From assembly GCF_000004195.4 (NCBI RefSeq), contig NC_030682.2:133878234-133942233 (forward strand): a DNA stretch of 64,000 nt, written 5' to 3'. Positions 21,225 to 33,890 of the stretch are shown in pieces (positions within the stretch are counted from its first letter, which is position 1; each line of letters opens with the position of its first letter). The notes beneath the pieces are model-generated. The model was not told the DNA's origin. It worked only from the letters and a program-made list of their open reading frames with translations, and made no database searches. The translations under genes were made by a program, and so were the position numbers. The DNA is from Xenopus tropicalis (Eukaryota > Chordata > Amphibia > Anura > Pipidae).

Positions 21225-22091
21225 ACAATTAAACCAACTGATTACAGATTTCACCAGTAGATACTGAAAGCTCTATGGAGATAGATGAGGAAATACTTGT
21301 TGCTAATACAACTTACTGAAAGATTTGTTAGAAGAAGGTCTTCTCAACTTTCCTTGACTGTGGAGTTAGTAGGAGGGGACACAAAGGGTCTCATTGCCTT
21401 GGAGAGAGCTAGAGAACTGGCAAAGATATTATTCTGCAACTAGAAAGAGACAGCTCAAGGCAGAGTAGGGACTAGACAGAGTGGTCTCACCCATGTGATC
21501 AATGGATCATGTGATAGAATGGGTAAGAGGATGCCGAATGCATGTACAGTAGAGTAGGACCGGTCAAGAACAAAGCAAATCATCCAGTGAAGGCATCATC
21601 TTTTTTTAATAACTGTTGATATAAACCTTGTCATTTGCTTTCCTAGTCTTCTTGATCGTGGAATCCCACTATGGAGCATAGGCTGTGTATCGGCATCCGC
21701 TGCTGGAACTGATGGAGGAACTATTTTCTCCTGGCACATTCCCTTTTCCTCCTTGTGCTTCACTATTAATTACTAATACTCTGTGCAGAGAAAATTAACT
21801 TAATGAGATTATTTATCATGAAATAAGGCTCGGCCTAAAATTCCACAACCAGTAGTGGAGAATAAACACAATCTTACACAAATCATTATCACCACTATTT
21901 ATTTAAAGGGAAAATAACCCCCACTGCCCAGTTGTTTTAAAGTCTTTGTTAGCAGTATTGGTCTGCTACTCTCTGCATTGCTGGTCCTGACTGTTGAAAC
22001 AATGTAGCGGAAGCCAGCTGATTAACAGGCCTGTGAAGAATAATGCAAGGCATAGTGGGAAATAGACTCTTGGTTGGAGGAGAGGGATGGA
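21225..22091. other. Unassigned; possible conserved non-coding DNA at 21.75-21.91 kb
   Basis: The interval 21,750-21,910 (TAAT cores, 'atgagattatttatcatga') looks like a conserved element by composition. The remainder is undistinguished intergenic DNA. Confidence 0.3.
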
Positions 22092-22260
22092 CAGAATCCA
22101 CTTTTTGGGGGTTTTACAGAGTCTTGAACCAAATCCGATAATTCTGATAACCTACAGTTACGTGATTTTGGTTTGGTCAGTCACTTGATTTCAGCCAAAT
22201 ATGAATCCTGCTGAAAAAGTTGGATTCATCTAAATACTGAATTCAGTGCATCCCTATTGG
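22092..22260. mobile_element. 'GGATTCGG' MITE relic
   Basis: 'gaaccaaatccgataattc', 'aatcctgctgaaaaagttg' and the right end TTCAGTGCATCCCTATTGG match the style of the relic at 4415-4645. Degenerate. Confidence 0.45.
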
Positions 22261-23230
22261 AGGAGAGCTGTCTTTATTCTTGCTGTGTAGTGAAAACCAT
22301 AACTATATAAGATAAACCCCGGCATGCTAGTACCTTTATTGTGATGCTGTAGATTTGACAATTAAAGGTTGAAGTAGTGCTACTTACACAGACATATATG
22401 GGAAGGAAAAGGTATTTATAATATTGTTGTCTGATGTGATGGAACAACAACAATGGGTCTAGTAACCCACGGCAACCAATCAGACATTTGCACTCAGTCA
22501 GTGGACCAGTAACTGCTGCCCATTGCACCTCTTTGCCTGTTATTATATCATAAAAAGAACCTGCACTAATCTCTACTTTTATGCTTAAATTAAATATATA
22601 GCTTACGTTATATTAGAATAGGTCACTCGGACCCTGCTTAGGGGCTCATTCTGCATTAAAGAAGTGTTAATATCTCTGTTTAAGGTTTGCTTTTATGCTC
22701 ATTAAGTTCTGGCTTCTCTAATAAAAGTATTAGCCATACCTATGCCTATGTATGACAGTATACAGCAATAATACAATATAGCCATCTTGCTTGCATTGTG
22801 CCACGTTGGCTGCCATATGATACTTCCATCAAGCCCAGAGCCCCTGGAAGAGATGTCTGGCTGTATCTTTAATGCATCTGCTGATGCTGAGGTCCCATAA
22901 CCATGGAGACGGCTATTTGATACCTATTAGCAACGCGTCCTCTGTCGCTGATACCAGTAATAGTCCCAGTGGTATTAGAAGGGAATTTTCACACAGAGGG
23001 TTGTGCTGGGCCTACTGGGAAGGTGTGAGAGGAGGAACAAACAGGGGCTGGGAACGGATCTCCCCTGATCGGCTGCTGTTCAAGGGCAAACTCTTTATAT
23101 TTAATTAATTAAACAGTTTGTATTTATACACTGTCAGATTGAATATGTGAAGTTATGGGCAGTTGATTCAGTTCCTTGAACTGTGAACTGAGTTTGCCAC
23201 ATGTTAAGGACACAAAACACACTTGGGGTA
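22261..23230. other. Unassigned intergenic sequence
   Basis: No gene or array. The phrase 'aacccacggcaaccaatca' near 22,466 recurs in inverse form near 49,110 and as 'aacccatagcaaccaac' near 33,480, so part of this is probably old repeat. Confidence 0.35.
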
Positions 23231-25010
23231 TTCAAGGGACTGCATACAGATTTTCCTGGGTTCCCTTGCGTCAATAGGCGCAGCAGCTCTCAATTCAAAC
23301 GGAAGTCAGTAAGCTCTGAGCGGTGATGAGGTGGGAGCTACAGGGTTCCCCCCAAACCTTTCAGTTAAACACCGAAAACGACACAAAGCAAAAAAATATT
23401 TGTGCCCAATTTGCCCCAAAGTGCATGTGCATTTCCTTTAGTGCTGGTGAATCAGACAGAACTGAGGTAGGCACAGAGCAATAATGCGGCACTCATGCCA
23501 GAATGCTGGGGGAAAAAGCTACATTGTGGGGAAAAAACATGGCAATTGTGAACAAAAATGCACTTTGCTCACTGCACTTGTGAACCTACATGTCCCCTTA
23601 TATCTCCTCGATGGAGCACAAACTGCTGTCTCTAGCTACATTGCTCCTCTCTAGCTACCTTGCTCTCTCTAGCTACCACTACCTACAGACGGGTGCTGCT
23701 ACCTACTGTATGCACCTCATTCATAGGGTCCCTGACTTCACTTTTAGTGGCCTTATTCTCAAGGCTTCCCAGCACATCCAGCTTGAGTGCAAAGAGGAAG
23801 GGCCATCTACTCCCATCTCTAAAAAACTCTAGAAAGCAACACCTTTCACTACCCATGGGCCTATAGGAACATATCCCTCTTTCAGAGCATAGTTCACCAA
23901 CACTGGGACCTCCTAATCTAGTAAAGCCATTGGGTCTCCTACACAAGGCACACTCTGTATGGCAGCACTGGCATGATAAGGCAAGGCAGGGTGAAAATAC
24001 TTATACATAACAGGTAACTAGAAGGTAAGCCATGGAAAAGGCCAAGGTCCAACACAGCAAGAGTTCATGGGCTCAAAGTTCAAAGTCTTGGACTTGGCCT
24101 GCCTATACAAAAAGTGTCTATAAATGATAGGAAGTCTACATTTGCCATATATACATTCTATTCCACCATCACCTTTCTTTCCTTTAGGGCAATTAATATA
24201 TGCTGACTGTGCCTGTGTCTTTCTATAAAGCATGTGTAGAACTGGTGGGACTAAACAGAGGGGCTACAGATCGACTAGAAATAGACTCTGCGAACATGAC
24301 AATTAGCACATTTTTCAAAACCATTTGTAAGTTGAGAGATGCTCTGTAACTCCATGGTAACATAGTACGTGTTGGGCATGTGTTTTATTAAATCTTTTTT
24401 TAGCCTCAACATCTCGGAATGCTCATTGCAACATCTGGAAAATAATCCTGCGAACTGAGATGACAAGAAGATGTTTGAATTTATGTCAAAATGGCCATCA
24501 CTTTTCCTAACCCTTGACAGCTATCTCTGTACTGAATTTGTATGGACATACCTGCAGGAATCCCAGCTCAATATCTGATAAATGAGCCCAAAAGTGTATA
24601 TTCCATGTTCTTAGGAATTATTGATTTTGCGATTCATTAGGGGCCATTTGCGAATGCACCTGCAACCGTGGGTGTTCCTAAATGGACACGATGTAGAGCA
24701 AATGTTGAAGCAACTCATTAGAGCGTCCAGACATGCTCCTAAATTCCATATTGGTGAAAATTGCGTTCACCCTCGCTCTGATGAATGGTGCACAACTGTG
24801 CCGACTGGTGCTGGGGAACGCTGGAGCTACCACCATGTTCTCACCGAGAGATGCATTAGATGTGCTATATCCAACCTCATCTTGGGCTTTCCATCCTCTA
24901 ACTACATTATCAAAAATGTACAAAATGAGAGATAAATAGGTGCACACAGTGGCCTCTACTCCTGCCAGAAAGCAATGGACAATACCAAAGATACAATACA
25001 AACCTTAGGG
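23231..25010. other. Mostly unassigned; repeat-like patches
   Basis: At 23,240-23,590 the words 'caataggcgcagcagc', 'gagctacagggttccc' and 'gcactttgctcactgcacttg' resemble parts of 29,200-29,510, suggesting an old shared repeat. A short CTCTAGCTAC repetition lies at 23,628-23,680. At 24,621-24,935 both strands are open for about 104 codons, but no product was recognised. Confidence 0.35.
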
Positions 25011-25260
25011 TTTGTAAAAAAAAAACACAAATACAATAGTATTGTAGAAATGATACCTATATTGGCTAACAATAAAAATACATTGCAAGCTTTCCGAGCT
25101 CTGAGGCCCCTTCGTCAGGCAAAATACAAATGAGAACTGGAATGGCACAACATTTGTACTGTTAAAGCAGAGAGAAGTGTTCAGAGCAATAAATTAGGAA
25201 GTTACAGATAGATAGAGATGACTTGTGAAGATAATAAAAGTAATTACTGTTTATTAGGAT
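25011..25260 (-). mobile_element. Penelope-like (suspected) terminal fragment
   Basis: Read on the minus strand: CCTGACGAAGGGGCC...CTCGGAAAGCTTGCAATG followed by 'gttagccaatataggtatc'. This CTGANGAAG / GAAAGCTTGCAA block is one I associate with ends of Penelope-like retroelements in fish and amphibians (from memory, unverified). No GIY-YIG or RT coding sequence is attached. Confidence 0.5.
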
Positions 25261-26100
25261 GGGTTGTAAATAGTCCAGGGGTCTGGATTGAGTCAGGTCA
25301 GATAGTGTGACATGGAACCTGACCCCAAATTAAGGCCCTGACTTAATGTGTTGAATAACTCCCTACATTTGTATTCATAGATATTCCTTTCTTGTTCTTG
25401 TTCAAAGTTCCCTTTTAAAATTAACACCTTCAAAAACACAAGTACATGCCACCATGTTTTTCCCACTTTGCACCCTGGCCCCCCCATCAGCACTTGTGTC
25501 CACAGATCTTTGAGCTCCGGCATGTAAGGACCTCAGTCCCCTCATCATTTCAGCACTATAAATAATCGGCAGCACAGTATTCATGAGAGGCAGGACAGGG
25601 CAGACACCTTTCTTATGCCACTTTGGTGTGTCTCGGTAATGACCTGCAGGCCAACCAAATCTGAAAGAAAAGAGTACCTTATGCACAAGGCTTACTCATC
25701 AAGCCCTTATAAGAATGCCGATCCATGCTTGTTGACGTTGTCCCCAAGTATTATGGCTGATTAAACAGGTGAAGCCTTACATTGTAGCATGAGGTTCTAC
25801 CTCACCGGAGCAGAGCATCACTTTAACTGGGGACACTGATATTTTGCTGACAAATGGTGCTGCAGGCCCCCTCCTCTCTTCAGGAATGATTTTTACAGTT
25901 TGGCATAGGAGGGGACCTGTGACTTCACTTGTCAGCAACATACAATGCCACTTTGACACCCTTACCCCAGCAGTTTCACAACAATTCACACTTTCAGACA
26001 TGTACACTGAAAACGTAACACCTGCCTCAGTGAGAACCATGGTACCATTGTGACTGGATCACACTTTAATCCCACCCTGAGTTTCAGCTAACACTTAAGT
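25261..26100. other. Unassigned sequence
   Basis: Open frames of about 70-94 codons on both strands; none is supported. No array or recognisable element. Confidence 0.35.
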
Positions 26101-26402
26101 CAGTGATCCCCAACCAGTGGCTCGTGGGCAACATGTTGCTCACCAACCCCTTGGATGTTGCTCTCAGTTCCCCCAAACCAGGTAGTTATTTTTGAATTCC
26201 TGACTTGGGGGCAAGTTTTGGTTGAATAAAAACAAGATTTCCTACCAAATAAAGCCCCTTTAAGCTGATAGTGTGCATAGAGGCCCTAATAGCCAATCAC
26301 AGCCCTTATTTGGCACCTCCATGAACTTTTATGGTGCTTGTGTTGCTCCCCAAGTCTTTTTACGTTTGACTGTGGCTCACGAGTAAGAAAGATTGGTCCT
26401 GG
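26101..26402 (+). mobile_element. hAT-like MITE (CAGTGATCCCCAACC family), copy 2
   Basis: Starts CAGTGATCCCCAACC and ends near 'gagtaagaaagattggtcctg'. Flanks ACTTAAGT / GTCTAAGT share five of eight bases, compatible with an eroded 8-bp duplication. Confidence 0.8.
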
Positions 26403-26419
26403 TCTAAGTGGATAAGTTC

Positions 26420-26580
26420 AATGAACCATTGTGATTGGATATCTATGACTGTACTACCCTTAAGGGTTTAAATGCCGGGGGATTCCCTACCACTCAGTTC
26501 TACTGAAGAGGCCACTTGGGTGAGTGGCGAAAGGTTTTCAAAACTCAGAAGTTCAATTGCTTTAGACTTGATTCTACTAG
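26420..26580 (+). mobile_element. Penelope-like (suspected) end with hammerhead-like fold
   Basis: CTGAAGA (26,503-26,509) is followed after one base by GCCAC (26,511-26,515), an 8-base loop, GTGGC (26,524-26,528) and GAAA (26,529-26,532). The two stem halves are perfectly complementary. The layout recalls the CUGANGA / stem II / GAAA core of hammerhead ribozymes, which Penelope-like elements are known to carry, but it has one extra base before the stem. Upstream and downstream boundaries are uncertain. Confidence 0.5.
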
Positions 26581-27480
26581 ATACTGTATTTCATGACCTA
26601 AATCAATCTTCATAGAGATATTGTGTAGGTGTTATCTGATGGTAATTGTTTATCTGACAAACCCTTTATTTACATACAGAAGCAATTTCTAAATGAATGA
26701 TACACCACATGGAACAGTGTGAGCATCAGGTATGAGGTTATTCAAAATATTACACAAGCAACTCAGCACAAACTGATAATGTTTTGGTCAAATCAACACA
26801 TTTCTCTTGACTTTGTGATTAAGAGAAGATAAAGCCGCCTACACAGCACCATAAACTGCCACATGTGCTGATCCAAGAAAGGGATTTGGCATCCCAGAGT
26901 TCCGAGCTACTGTATAACCAGCTGAACCCATTCCTTTCTAGTGCAACCAACTGTGGAAACTACATTCTACCCAAAGCTGCAACATACAATCTTCTCATCG
27001 CTAATGAGCAGCGAGCCTGGTTTAACTCTCACTCTTGTCAAGAAAATACTCTGTTGTATTCCAATAAACTAGGTATGTAGGCTGATATATATATATATAT
27101 ATGCACACACAGAGTGAAAGACAAGTAGCTTGAGCTTCTCTCTGTATGAGAAGAAAGACAAGAAAATACCATTCATGCATTAATATTTCATGCCTTGCCA
27201 AAGCTTCCCGGCCCTTGACCAATTCACACTTTTTACCGTACAACAAATGCAGCGCTGAAAAGGTATTGCCTGTGAAATGTTTTGCTTTGAAAGCTTGAAA
27301 TGAATTTTTAAATGTGACATTGTTTGATGTTTGAAAATAAAAAGACTAAAAAGCTGAAATACTCTATTTATGTTCTTGCACATTTTTGTAGACCACTTCA
27401 TTTTTGCAGCATAGGGGGACTGATCCCACTTTCTCATGGCTCAACAGCTATTTTGGGGACTAAGTGGCTTGTGATAAGAT
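26581..27480. other. Unassigned sequence
   Basis: A short (TA)n run at 27,085-27,103 is the only repeat noticed. Frames of about 70-85 codons are unsupported. Confidence 0.4.
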
Positions 27481-27767
27481 CAGGCCCGGACTGGCAATCT
27501 GTGGGTTCTGGCAAATTCCAGAGAGGCTGCTGTAAGATGCCATAGACAGTCACTATTTATTGGGCTTGGGGGGCTGTTTGGGTCTCTGTGTACTTGAAAT
27601 GCCAGGACCCAGGCCCGGACTGGCAATCTGGGGCTTCTGGCAAATGCCAGAGGGGCTGCTGTAAGATGCCATAGTCAGTCACTATTTATTGGGCTGGTGG
27701 GGGTGCTGTTTGGGCCTCTGTGTACTTGAAATGTCAGGTCCTATTTTGAATCCCAGTCTGAGCCTGG
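27481..27767 (+). mobile_element. Tandem pair of 'GGACTGGCAATCTG' MITEs
   Basis: Copy one starts CAGGCCCGGACTGGCAATC at 27,481 and copy two starts AGGCCCGGACTGGCAATC at about 27,611. Both run through 'cactatttattgggct' and 'tgtacttgaaatg'. Only the second reaches the right end (CCCAGTCTGAGCCTGG). The shared, truncated junction suggests duplication by unequal exchange or template switching. Confidence 0.75.
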
Positions 27768-28690
27768 TTGGCATTACCTGATCCCATTGGTCAGGGGTGG
27801 AACATCTGCTTGGACAATGCTGAGAGCCTAGGAGGACACCTGAGAAGAAAGGAGGACCTTGGGAAGCCTGCATTTGACACCCAGAGAGAAGGAGAGGGAC
27901 ATGAGCTCCGGTATCACACACATGGAACTGCCTTTAATGTCCAGTAAGCTTGACCCAAAGAGCACTTCAGTTGGTAAGGCAGCCCACGGAAGCCTCTAGA
28001 AAAATTACAAAACAGTGGCCCCTGTGTAAGGAACAAGTCTTGCCATTGTACTGTCTTTGTGGGAATAGGAGCTTTACTCAAAACAAGTGGTACTCAAGAG
28101 GGGAAGGTAGATCTAGCTGTGGGTGTAAAGGCCAAGGCTTTAACTGAGCCTTCACTAACCTATCCAGAGTCATTTTAGAGCAGCTAGGCTCCTTCTAAGC
28201 GCTACTAACTATGCTTTAACTATAGAGAGAGCCACAAGTATCATTTTCATGGTGTCAATTGGATAAATGCAACCGGATAATAGAGAACACATTCTAATGA
28301 AGCAGTTCCATTCTAAGAGTTAATCTAAAAGGCTGTTGAATATCAATTCCATTTCTATGACTCTGAAATGAGACTTCCATAGCAACCGATCGAACAGATT
28401 GCAAGGTCAGATTCTGTGTGTCACACTTTATTGAAGGGAAGAGAATATAATGTGGTTTCAGATTTTCATCCAACTCTGTCAATTAGCAGCTATCATATAA
28501 TATTTTGTTTCCATTTAAGAGCACATCCATCTGGAGCACAAACATAAAAGATGTTTATACTTACACAGCATCAATAAGCCAATGGACAGAGGGTTTATCA
28601 GGGAGTGTGAGTCCTTGTTACACTGTCTAACACAAAAAACAAACAAAAAATGAATAAATCAAAATCAACTAGTAAAAAACAAAAGAAAAA
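27768..28690. other. Unassigned sequence
   Basis: No gene or array recognised; an AT-rich block leads into the palindromic repeat that follows. Confidence 0.4.
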
Positions 28691-28738
28691 ATGAAATAAT
28701 GGTATAAACGATAAAATTCGTACCAAATTAAGCACTGA

Positions 28739-29005
28739 GGTCCGGGTGTACACACCCCGAACCTAACACAAGTCTTAAGAGCCAAAGCTCAAGAAATCCA
28801 ATAGTAATCAATTTCACTCACCCGAGTCCCAAGGTGGTCCGGGTGCTCAGGGCCCCGAACCCGTAGCCAAGGAAATAATTCAAAAGTTCAAACGAAAGAA
28901 GCTCCAAGCACTCCGGATTCAAAGGGATAAAACTACATCTTTATTAATCCATTAATAAATCCCTTTGAATCCGGAGTGCTTAAAGCTTCTTTCGTTTGAA
29001 CCTTG
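28739..29005. repeat. Palindromic composite repeat
   Basis: Arms 28,886-28,928 and 28,959-29,001 are reverse complements at 41 of 43 positions (words GTTCAAACGAAAGAAGC, CACTCCGGATTC). The 30-base spacer holds TTATTAATCCATTAATAA, itself a palindrome. Upstream, two related hairpin words GGTCCGGGTG...CCCCGAAC (28,740-28,765 and 28,834-28,861) repeat directly. This may be the inverted ends of one repeat family (Penelope-like style suspected). Confidence 0.75.
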
Positions 29006-30880
29006 TTACACTGAGCCTACAATCAGATGTTGGTGGCCAAGGGAGAGTATATGGGCATATAAAATATGACATGGGGCTAGTTTGCTATTACAGACACTAG
29101 GGCGCATTTATGTCTGTAAGTGCATTAGGCAATGTACTCTTTTCCCCACAGTAAGTTGTGCATAAAACCACTTTCATTAAAGGTACTTGCATCAAAATGC
29201 GTTCGTTTGATTTCCATATAGTTTCACTAAGTGCCGCTCTGTGGTTTCTGCCTTCCATTTCAAATTGGGCACCTATGGTGCAAGGGAGACACTGGAGCTA
29301 CAATTCACCTACTGAGCAGTCTGTATCTCCAGGGTTCCCTCTGCTCCCTCAATAGGTGCAGCACACTTGCACAGAAAGAATAGGGTGCCAATATCAATTG
29401 CACTACGAACACCATAAATGTTGTCAGACAAAGGACAGACACATTTTGCCAATTTTAGGGTGCAATATGCAAAATACAGCCCAGTTCATCATGTTTTTTG
29501 GCACTTTGCTCCGTCCCTGTAGAAATACAGAGGTACATAGATGACCACCTTCCTGCCCCCTATCAGTCCCCTATTTTGTGCATCATTTAGACCTGCAGGT
29601 TTGTGAGCACTGGTGGCCACTATGTAGCCCTGTACCCTATGCCTGCTCTATGGAGGGCAGTAAGCACAAGGCATGTTTGGGGTGTCAGAAAACGTTTTAT
29701 TTTATCTATTATATGGAATAAATCAAATGTCTAGATAAAGCTTGCTCTGTACTTAGGAAATTAGTTAGAAAATTAGTCCTATAATGTGTTTGCACCTATC
29801 TTTAGAAATAGCATTTGTCTTTGGCCTTCATAGTCAAAAGGAACATCTTTACCAGATAATACCTTGTGAAATGACATATTATCACATTATATCATAAATA
29901 ATTGGTATATTTATCATTTTTCACCAACATGCAGCCATCTGGGCATTACAGAAGTACAAGTCCAACATCCCTAGTTCCCTATCAGCTAGAGAACAGCAGT
30001 TTGGACTTGGCAGATGTTGATTTTCATGACTGGGGAGGCTAATAATTCTGCATTGCATTAGCCTTGCAATGTTCCCCCTGTTATTCATGCAGTCCCTAGT
30101 GTGTAGTGTTGTACAAGAAAGCACCTCAGTGACCTCTGAATTATAACAGCTTCCATTGCCCTCTGTGGCACCACAACCTCCTCCATGTGTAACACCCAGG
30201 GACGATTTGTACATGGTAACAATGTAGGGGGTAGAAAAGGGTTACTTGTATGTTATATGTTGGGATTGCATGTTTTTCCTCTAAATGGCCACTATGTCCC
30301 ACCTGGAATTAGAGGTCTTCCTCTACCCTACTGGGTAGGGTAGGATAGAGGAAAATAGTTTTCCCAGTGAATCATCCACAGGATAGGGACCCGAGTGGAT
30401 AGGGGTAGGCTAAGAAGTGGGTTTGATTGGCTTCAGGCCAGAGTCAGGTGGGGACAGGAGATCCCATGGAGACCGGACACAAGAGTGGAAAACTAACCTA
30501 GCTACGTCTGGTAGAGATGATTGCCTCTGGATAATGTGATGATCCCCTGCATATATGACTATAAAATTATTATTCTGCATGACTGACTGGGAGTTTGCGT
30601 GGTGAACCATGTTGCAAGGGTGTGAATTGCTGGTTGCCCTCCCTACAGCCATAGTTGGGAAAGGCTTAGCTTTAACCTTTAGTCTTTTTGCATTGCCCTG
30701 TCTTTTCACTTTCCCTCTTACAAGATAAACAATACGGTCCAAATTGGGTTATAGAATTTTCCAAGTTTGGTGCTAATGCCATTTAGAGCCTCCCTACCAC
30801 GCAGTGACCTGGCCAAGGACACAAGCGCCCAAGACAGGAATCAGAATCTGGTTTGATTTGTATTTATGATCCAGCCTTTG
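29006..30880. other. Unassigned intergenic sequence
   Basis: At 29,200-29,510 patches resemble 23,240-23,590 (old repeat). The rest is unique-looking AT-rich DNA. Frames of 60-110 codons are not convincing. Confidence 0.35.
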
Positions 30881-31420
30881 GGTGATTCTATGTATGAACT
30901 AATAATCCCATTATTCTCCTACAGAAACATCTTGTAATGTGCAGTGCAATAAGAGCCTGTGTCTGTGTTGTCCTTTAGCCATTAATTATTTATGGCAAAT
31001 TTTACAGTCATCCTTGAAAGGGAAATTCTGATAAAAACAAACCAACCAGATGCCTAATGATTATCAGCATTAAAAAGAAAAAAAACATCATAATTGGCTA
31101 TTAAAGCATCATACTTTTATGAAGCCGTCGCTTCTTCTCACTTTAGCAAACGCCTGTATTTGTATGAGGCCGACACGTAGGAATATCCTGACTCCTCACT
31201 CAGATCCCGTATAATATAATAATATATCCCAACCTTTAGCTCATTAGGGGAGAGCCGAGAGCGGGATTTTGTCAGAACTTGTCACACTGAATAACAGATC
31301 TGAGAAATGTCACATCAGGCGCGAGATTCCCCAATCAGATTCCTGTTCATTTCTATTTCTTACAGATTTACAGACCTGTTAGGCATCATTTACAGAAACA
31401 ATTAGAACTGTCACATCTTG
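30881..31420. promoter_or_regulatory. Candidate conserved non-coding region
   Basis: Unique, repeat-free, mixed-composition sequence with clustered homeodomain cores (CATTAATTATTTATGG, AATTGGCTATTAAAGC), CpGs retained in a CpG-poor neighbourhood (GAAGCCGTCGC, GGCCGACACG, CAGGCGCGAG) and no coding frame. It resembles deeply conserved vertebrate enhancers. No comparison could be made here. Confidence 0.35.
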
Positions 31421-32183
31421 ATAGATACCGTGGGGGTCGGAGAATAAAAGGCAAGTGGGTCATAGGGAAGATCATTAACGGCACTATTTTTATTAGCATT
31501 TATTCTAACATTTTATTCACAATTCACAACATTTGTTTTCTATATTCTATACTATATTCCATACATACTGACAGCCCTCTCTATCAAACTCAAACTCACA
31601 GCTTTTTCTATTGTTTGTAGGACCTTGTCAAATCCTTCAAAACAAACAGATCTCCATCCCACTCTGATGATCTTCCGACTGACTTTGAACGTTGGATTCA
31701 CTTGTCTTCCGCACTCACACTCTGCTCCCTTGATCCCATTCCCTACTTTAGTACTTAATCACTTTATTGCTTATTCCAGTTCTGTCAGTTCTACTCTTTG
31801 GTTCCTTGAGTCAACTTGTTTCTCTAACTATTGTCCCTTGTGACATCAGCCTCTAAACTTCTGGAACACCTTAGGGGTCATTTATTATGAACAGGGCAGG
31901 GAACAAAGTGCTAAGAATCTGAAGCCGACATGGTTTTTGCACTTTTCCCACTGCCCCATGGGTGAGCGCCCAAAGGTTCTGGTCCTTGTGCTCCACGACC
32001 TGTTCTTTCCTGAATACATTGCTGCCTGCATTTAACAGCACTCTGATTATGAGGGTTGAGTGGAGACAGGAAGGATTCCCTCTTCCCCAACCCATCCCCT
32101 AGGGGACAGATAGGGGTTAGGAGAGGGTCCCAACAGGGATACCTTTACCTACAAGTGCTGTACTCTCCAGCAAAGTCCTAGGC
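31421..32183. other. Unassigned; possible LINE relic at 31.64-31.87 kb
   Basis: A frame reading ALTLCSLDPIPYF (around 31,708-31,750) recalls the CSLDPIP motif of L2-type reverse transcriptases, but it is short and soon stopped. The rest is unrecognised. Confidence 0.3.
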
Positions 32184-32470
32184 CAGTGATCCCCAACCAG
32201 TGACTCAGGGGCAACATGTTGCTCCCCAACCTCTTGGATGTTGCTCTCAGTGCCCCCAAACCAGGGAGTTATTTTTGAATTCCTGACTTGGGGGCAAGTT
32301 TTGGTTGAATAAAAACAAGATTTCCTACCAAATAAAGCCCCCTGTAAGCTGATAGTGTGCATAGAGGCCCCTAATAGCCAATCACAGCCCTTATTTGGCA
32401 CCTCCATGAACTTTTATGGTGCTTGTGTGGCTCTCCAAGTCTTTTTATATTTGACTGTGGCTCACCCCTG
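32184..32470 (+). mobile_element. hAT-like MITE (CAGTGATCCCCAACC family), copy 3
   Basis: Begins CAGTGATCCCCAACC at 32,184 and ends GGCTCACCCCTG at 32,470, lacking the usual last bases 'aaaggttgggga'. Highly similar to the copies at 26,101 and 48,713. Confidence 0.8.
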
Positions 32471-33015
32471 CTCTAGCACTTGCATTCAGGTCTTTTTAAT
32501 TACCACATTTGTCTTGTCCCTAATTACTTATTTTACTTCACAACCATAGACCCAATGAAATGTGGTTTTCAGCCTGCACACAGACACCCGTATGAGAGGT
32601 TACAAATGATTGCCTGGTTGCTAGGACCAAACTATCATTTTCAATTCTCATCCTAATCATGGCATTCGTCATTGTCCACCATTGCCTATAACCCCCCCCC
32701 CCCTCCCTTGCAGGCCTATGAGCATGTAATTCAGTATCTACCTGCATGGGATGGAAAGCTAAGTGGGACCTCAGGAACGCTGTCATTCTACATCTGAATT
32801 TCAACTAAAGTGTGTGACCTTTGGTCTTAAAACATGATGATATTATAACACACGGCTCTGCTCTTCCAATCATGCATTGCATAGTAGGGAAATATTGATT
32901 GCTTTCATGACTTTATTGATTTCTGACACTTTTAATTTTGCCCTTGCAACATGGCAACATGGAACCCGTTTCCAGCCATCTGACACTATTGCTTAATGTG
33001 TTTGGAATTTATAAA
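32471..33015. other. Unassigned sequence
   Basis: A C-run (about 13 bases) at 32,692-32,704 is notable. Nothing else recognised. Confidence 0.4.
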
Positions 33016-33205
33016 CACTAAGGGGCTTATTTATCAATTTTCGAATTTGTGAATTCGAGTTTGTTTAGTTGAAACTCCCATATTGAATGCTCGCTTACTT
33101 ATTATAGTGGTAATAAAGAGAACTTGAATACTGGAATATTCGCGTTTTAAACTCGAACAAACTCGAATACGGCTTGTAAACTTGATAAATCACCCCCTAA
33201 TGTGT
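33016..33205. mobile_element. Short MITE (TAAGGGGCTTATTTATCAA ends)
   Basis: Left end CACTAAGGGGCTTATTTATC and right end GATAAATCACCCCCTAATGTG are inverted repeats of about 20 bp. The interior is rich in CGAATT/ACTCGAA words. About 190 bp, non-coding, a very frequent style in Xenopus. Confidence 0.7.
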
Positions 33206-33890
33206 CTACTACCTCATATTTCTTTTGTCTTCATCTAATTCTTCCAAGTAATTGGAGTATCTCTCTTATTTATAAGTTATGTTCCTTTATATTTTGAAGG
33301 ACTTCCTGCCGACTGAATATTCAGCCATATTTGCAGTCCTTATAAATACTGCAGTCTTCACTTAGCCTTCATAGAAGAACCAATGATTTACATGGGATTT
33401 GCTCATAGTCACATGTTTATGCACCGAAAAGTTATTGGAACTCCTTCACTGGCATAGGTTCAAACCCAACAGTGCAGTAACCCATAGCAACCAACCCAAA
33501 ATGTGCTTTCATTGCAAGCTCTGGGGGCAGTGATAGTTAGTCTCCTGTCTCTTCCAACCCCTGACATTTTAGCTTTGATGCATCTGAAACTGTATTATTT
33601 ATTGACTCACTTGTGCTGTTTTCAGGATTTTTCCCTTGTGGGCATTAATAATGTATTCCAGAACATTCCGCTGTGCGCATCCTAGTGGCACCGGTATGGA
33701 CTGTTCTGTATTGTTAAATGGGATGTTTATACTCACTGAGCTTCAGACTCTCTTATGACTCGGGTTTTTGCATTTTCCTGTGGACGACAGGAGCAGAGAA
33801 TGGATATATATACTATTAGTACAGTTATTCAGTATTGTACTGTGGAAAGATGATCTACGATCTAAGATGAGGGGCCTAGCACACTGTGAT
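33206..33890. other. Unassigned sequence
   Basis: No gene recognised. 'cagtaacccatagcaaccaa' near 33,475 matches phrases at 22,466 and 49,110 (old repeat). Confidence 0.35.

Noticed and set aside
24621..25001. Overlapping ~104-codon frames on both strands
   Set aside because: Both strands open equally, with no domain-like sequence or splice context.
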